NCBI GenBank assembly: GCA_002493085.1
Contig: DKXQ01000228.1
Span: 1 to 5,022 of the forward strand
Direction of reading: 5' to 3'
Source of the DNA: Lachnoclostridium sp. UBA7122
GTDB lineage: Bacteria; Bacillota; Clostridia; Lachnospirales; Lachnospiraceae
DNA length: 5,022 nt
Shown: positions 4,506 to 5,022 of the stretch, piece after piece
Position numbering within the stretch: the stretch's first letter is position 1
Layout: each line of letters starts with the position of its first letter
The notes under the pieces: model-generated
Told to the model about the DNA's origin: nothing
Databases searched by the model: none
The model's input: the letters and a program-made list of their open reading frames with translations, nothing else
Program-made: the position numbers and the translations under genes

Positions 4506-5022
4506 ACAAAAAGTTGCAATGGTGGTAAAAGGATATCTTTTAAAAGATAAAAAAAATACTATTATAACAAGCCTGTTTCTCTGTTGTATTACTATGTTTC
4601 TTTTAATAGGAAACCAGCTTTTCTTAAACCTTGGGCTTGCCAATAAAATGAATGCCCAGTCTCTGGAGGGAAAACAGCATGTTACATATTACAGCATTGG
4701 GGAAGATGAATTCCAAAAAATCAAAAAGTGTCCTTTTGTAAAAGAAGCAGGACAGAGTTTCTCTTTAGGGCAGGCAGAAGATGGCACAGCATTTGCTTAT
4801 ATTGATGAAGTTTTCAGGAATTTAGGCGCAACAGTTGCAGATAAAAATGTAAAGCAGGTAATAAGCGGGCACTGGGCGGAAAAAGAAGATGAAGTGGTAT
4901 TTACTGAAAATTATATGAAAAAATATAATTTGAAGTTAGGAGACCGGGTCTGTACCAGCCTTGTAGCAACAGATGCTGATACAGGGGATTTTCTCTTTAA
5001 ACTCAACTACCACCGGCTAAAA
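4498..5022 (+). CDS. ABC transporter permease, FtsX/MacB-like, 3' end outside the window
   Basis: The frame is open for 175 codons from the ATG at 4498 to the window edge, so only the N-terminal part is seen. A basic N-terminus (MDRQKVAMVVKGYLLKDKK) precedes one transmembrane helix at about 21-46, with the polar part after it probably extracellular. This part (about 50-175) has alternating strand-like segments such as KQHVTYYSIGEDEFQKIK and an FxENYMKKYNLKLGDRV phrase. The latter matches the pattern in MacB-type periplasmic core domains, where a residue run 'xxYxxKxxLKxGDxV' recurs. FtsX-like permeases of this kind usually continue with three further helices, and Gram-positive ones are often duplicated to 7-10 helices. 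Its gene overlaps the ATPase gene, and the two should form one complex. Substrate unknown; export of, or protection from, a peptide or lipid-like compound is likely (inference). Confidence 0.85.
   Translation, partial: MDRQKVAMVVKGYLLKDKKNTIITSLFLCCITMFLLIGNQLFLNLGLANKMNAQSLEGKQHVTYYSIGEDEFQKIKKCPFVKEAGQSFSLGQAEDGTAFAYIDEVFRNLGATVADKNVKQVISGHWAEKEDEVVFTENYMKKYNLKLGDRVCTSLVATDADTGDFLFKLNYHRLK

Noticed and set aside
4114..4519. Two overlapping minus-strand open frames opposite the ABC ATPase gene
   Set aside because: They are antisense shadows of conserved motifs (signature and Walker B) and lack start signals.

Overview
The window is AT-rich DNA with strong purine-rich ribosome binding sites, TTG/ATG starts, short intergenic hairpin terminators and Firmicute-style proteins. 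It suggests an anaerobic low-GC Gram-positive, probably a Clostridia/Lachnospiraceae gut-type bacterium. This is inferred from style and protein families; there is no rRNA or other marker gene. The window has two unlike halves.

Left half (1 to about 1900) is accessory DNA. One intact gene (543-1460) encodes a radical SAM protein of the glycyl-radical-enzyme activase (PflA-like) family. It sits alone, starts with TTG, and has no glycyl radical enzyme beside it. Degenerate mobile-element debris surrounds it. A repeat of about 140 bp occurs at 145-287 and again, inverted, at 1695-1829; a 41-base core (241-281 against 1701-1741) differs at one base. A small palindrome of the TTCCA...TGGAA type occurs at both ends (119-138 and 1657-1677). 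A reading frame of 18 codons at 1556-1612, with a good ribosome binding site, looks like the 5' end of a transposase gene cut off by another element's terminus (GAGACTGTAAAAATAACT). The remaining 300-500 base stretches hold no convincing gene.

Right half (about 1900-5022) is a signalling and transport module, all on the + strand. An OmpR-family response regulator (1998-2714) overlaps a one-membrane-segment histidine kinase with no extracellular sensor domain (2707-3621). A strong intrinsic terminator follows (3692-3729). A second unit then starts from an extended -10 promoter carrying a tandem 11-bp repeat where the -35 should be. It encodes an ABC ATPase of the MacB/LolD/BceA type (3849-4505), which overlaps an FtsX/MacB-type permease that runs off the right edge (4498 to beyond 5022).

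The likely working model is that the kinase and regulator detect an envelope stress or antimicrobial peptide, possibly through the transporter itself, and the regulator binds the tandem repeat to switch on the ABC pair. This resembles known BceRS/BceAB-like and VanRS-like detoxification modules. No clearly new system is visible. The items most worth checking are the repeat-flanked orphan radical SAM gene and the putative regulator-binding site.
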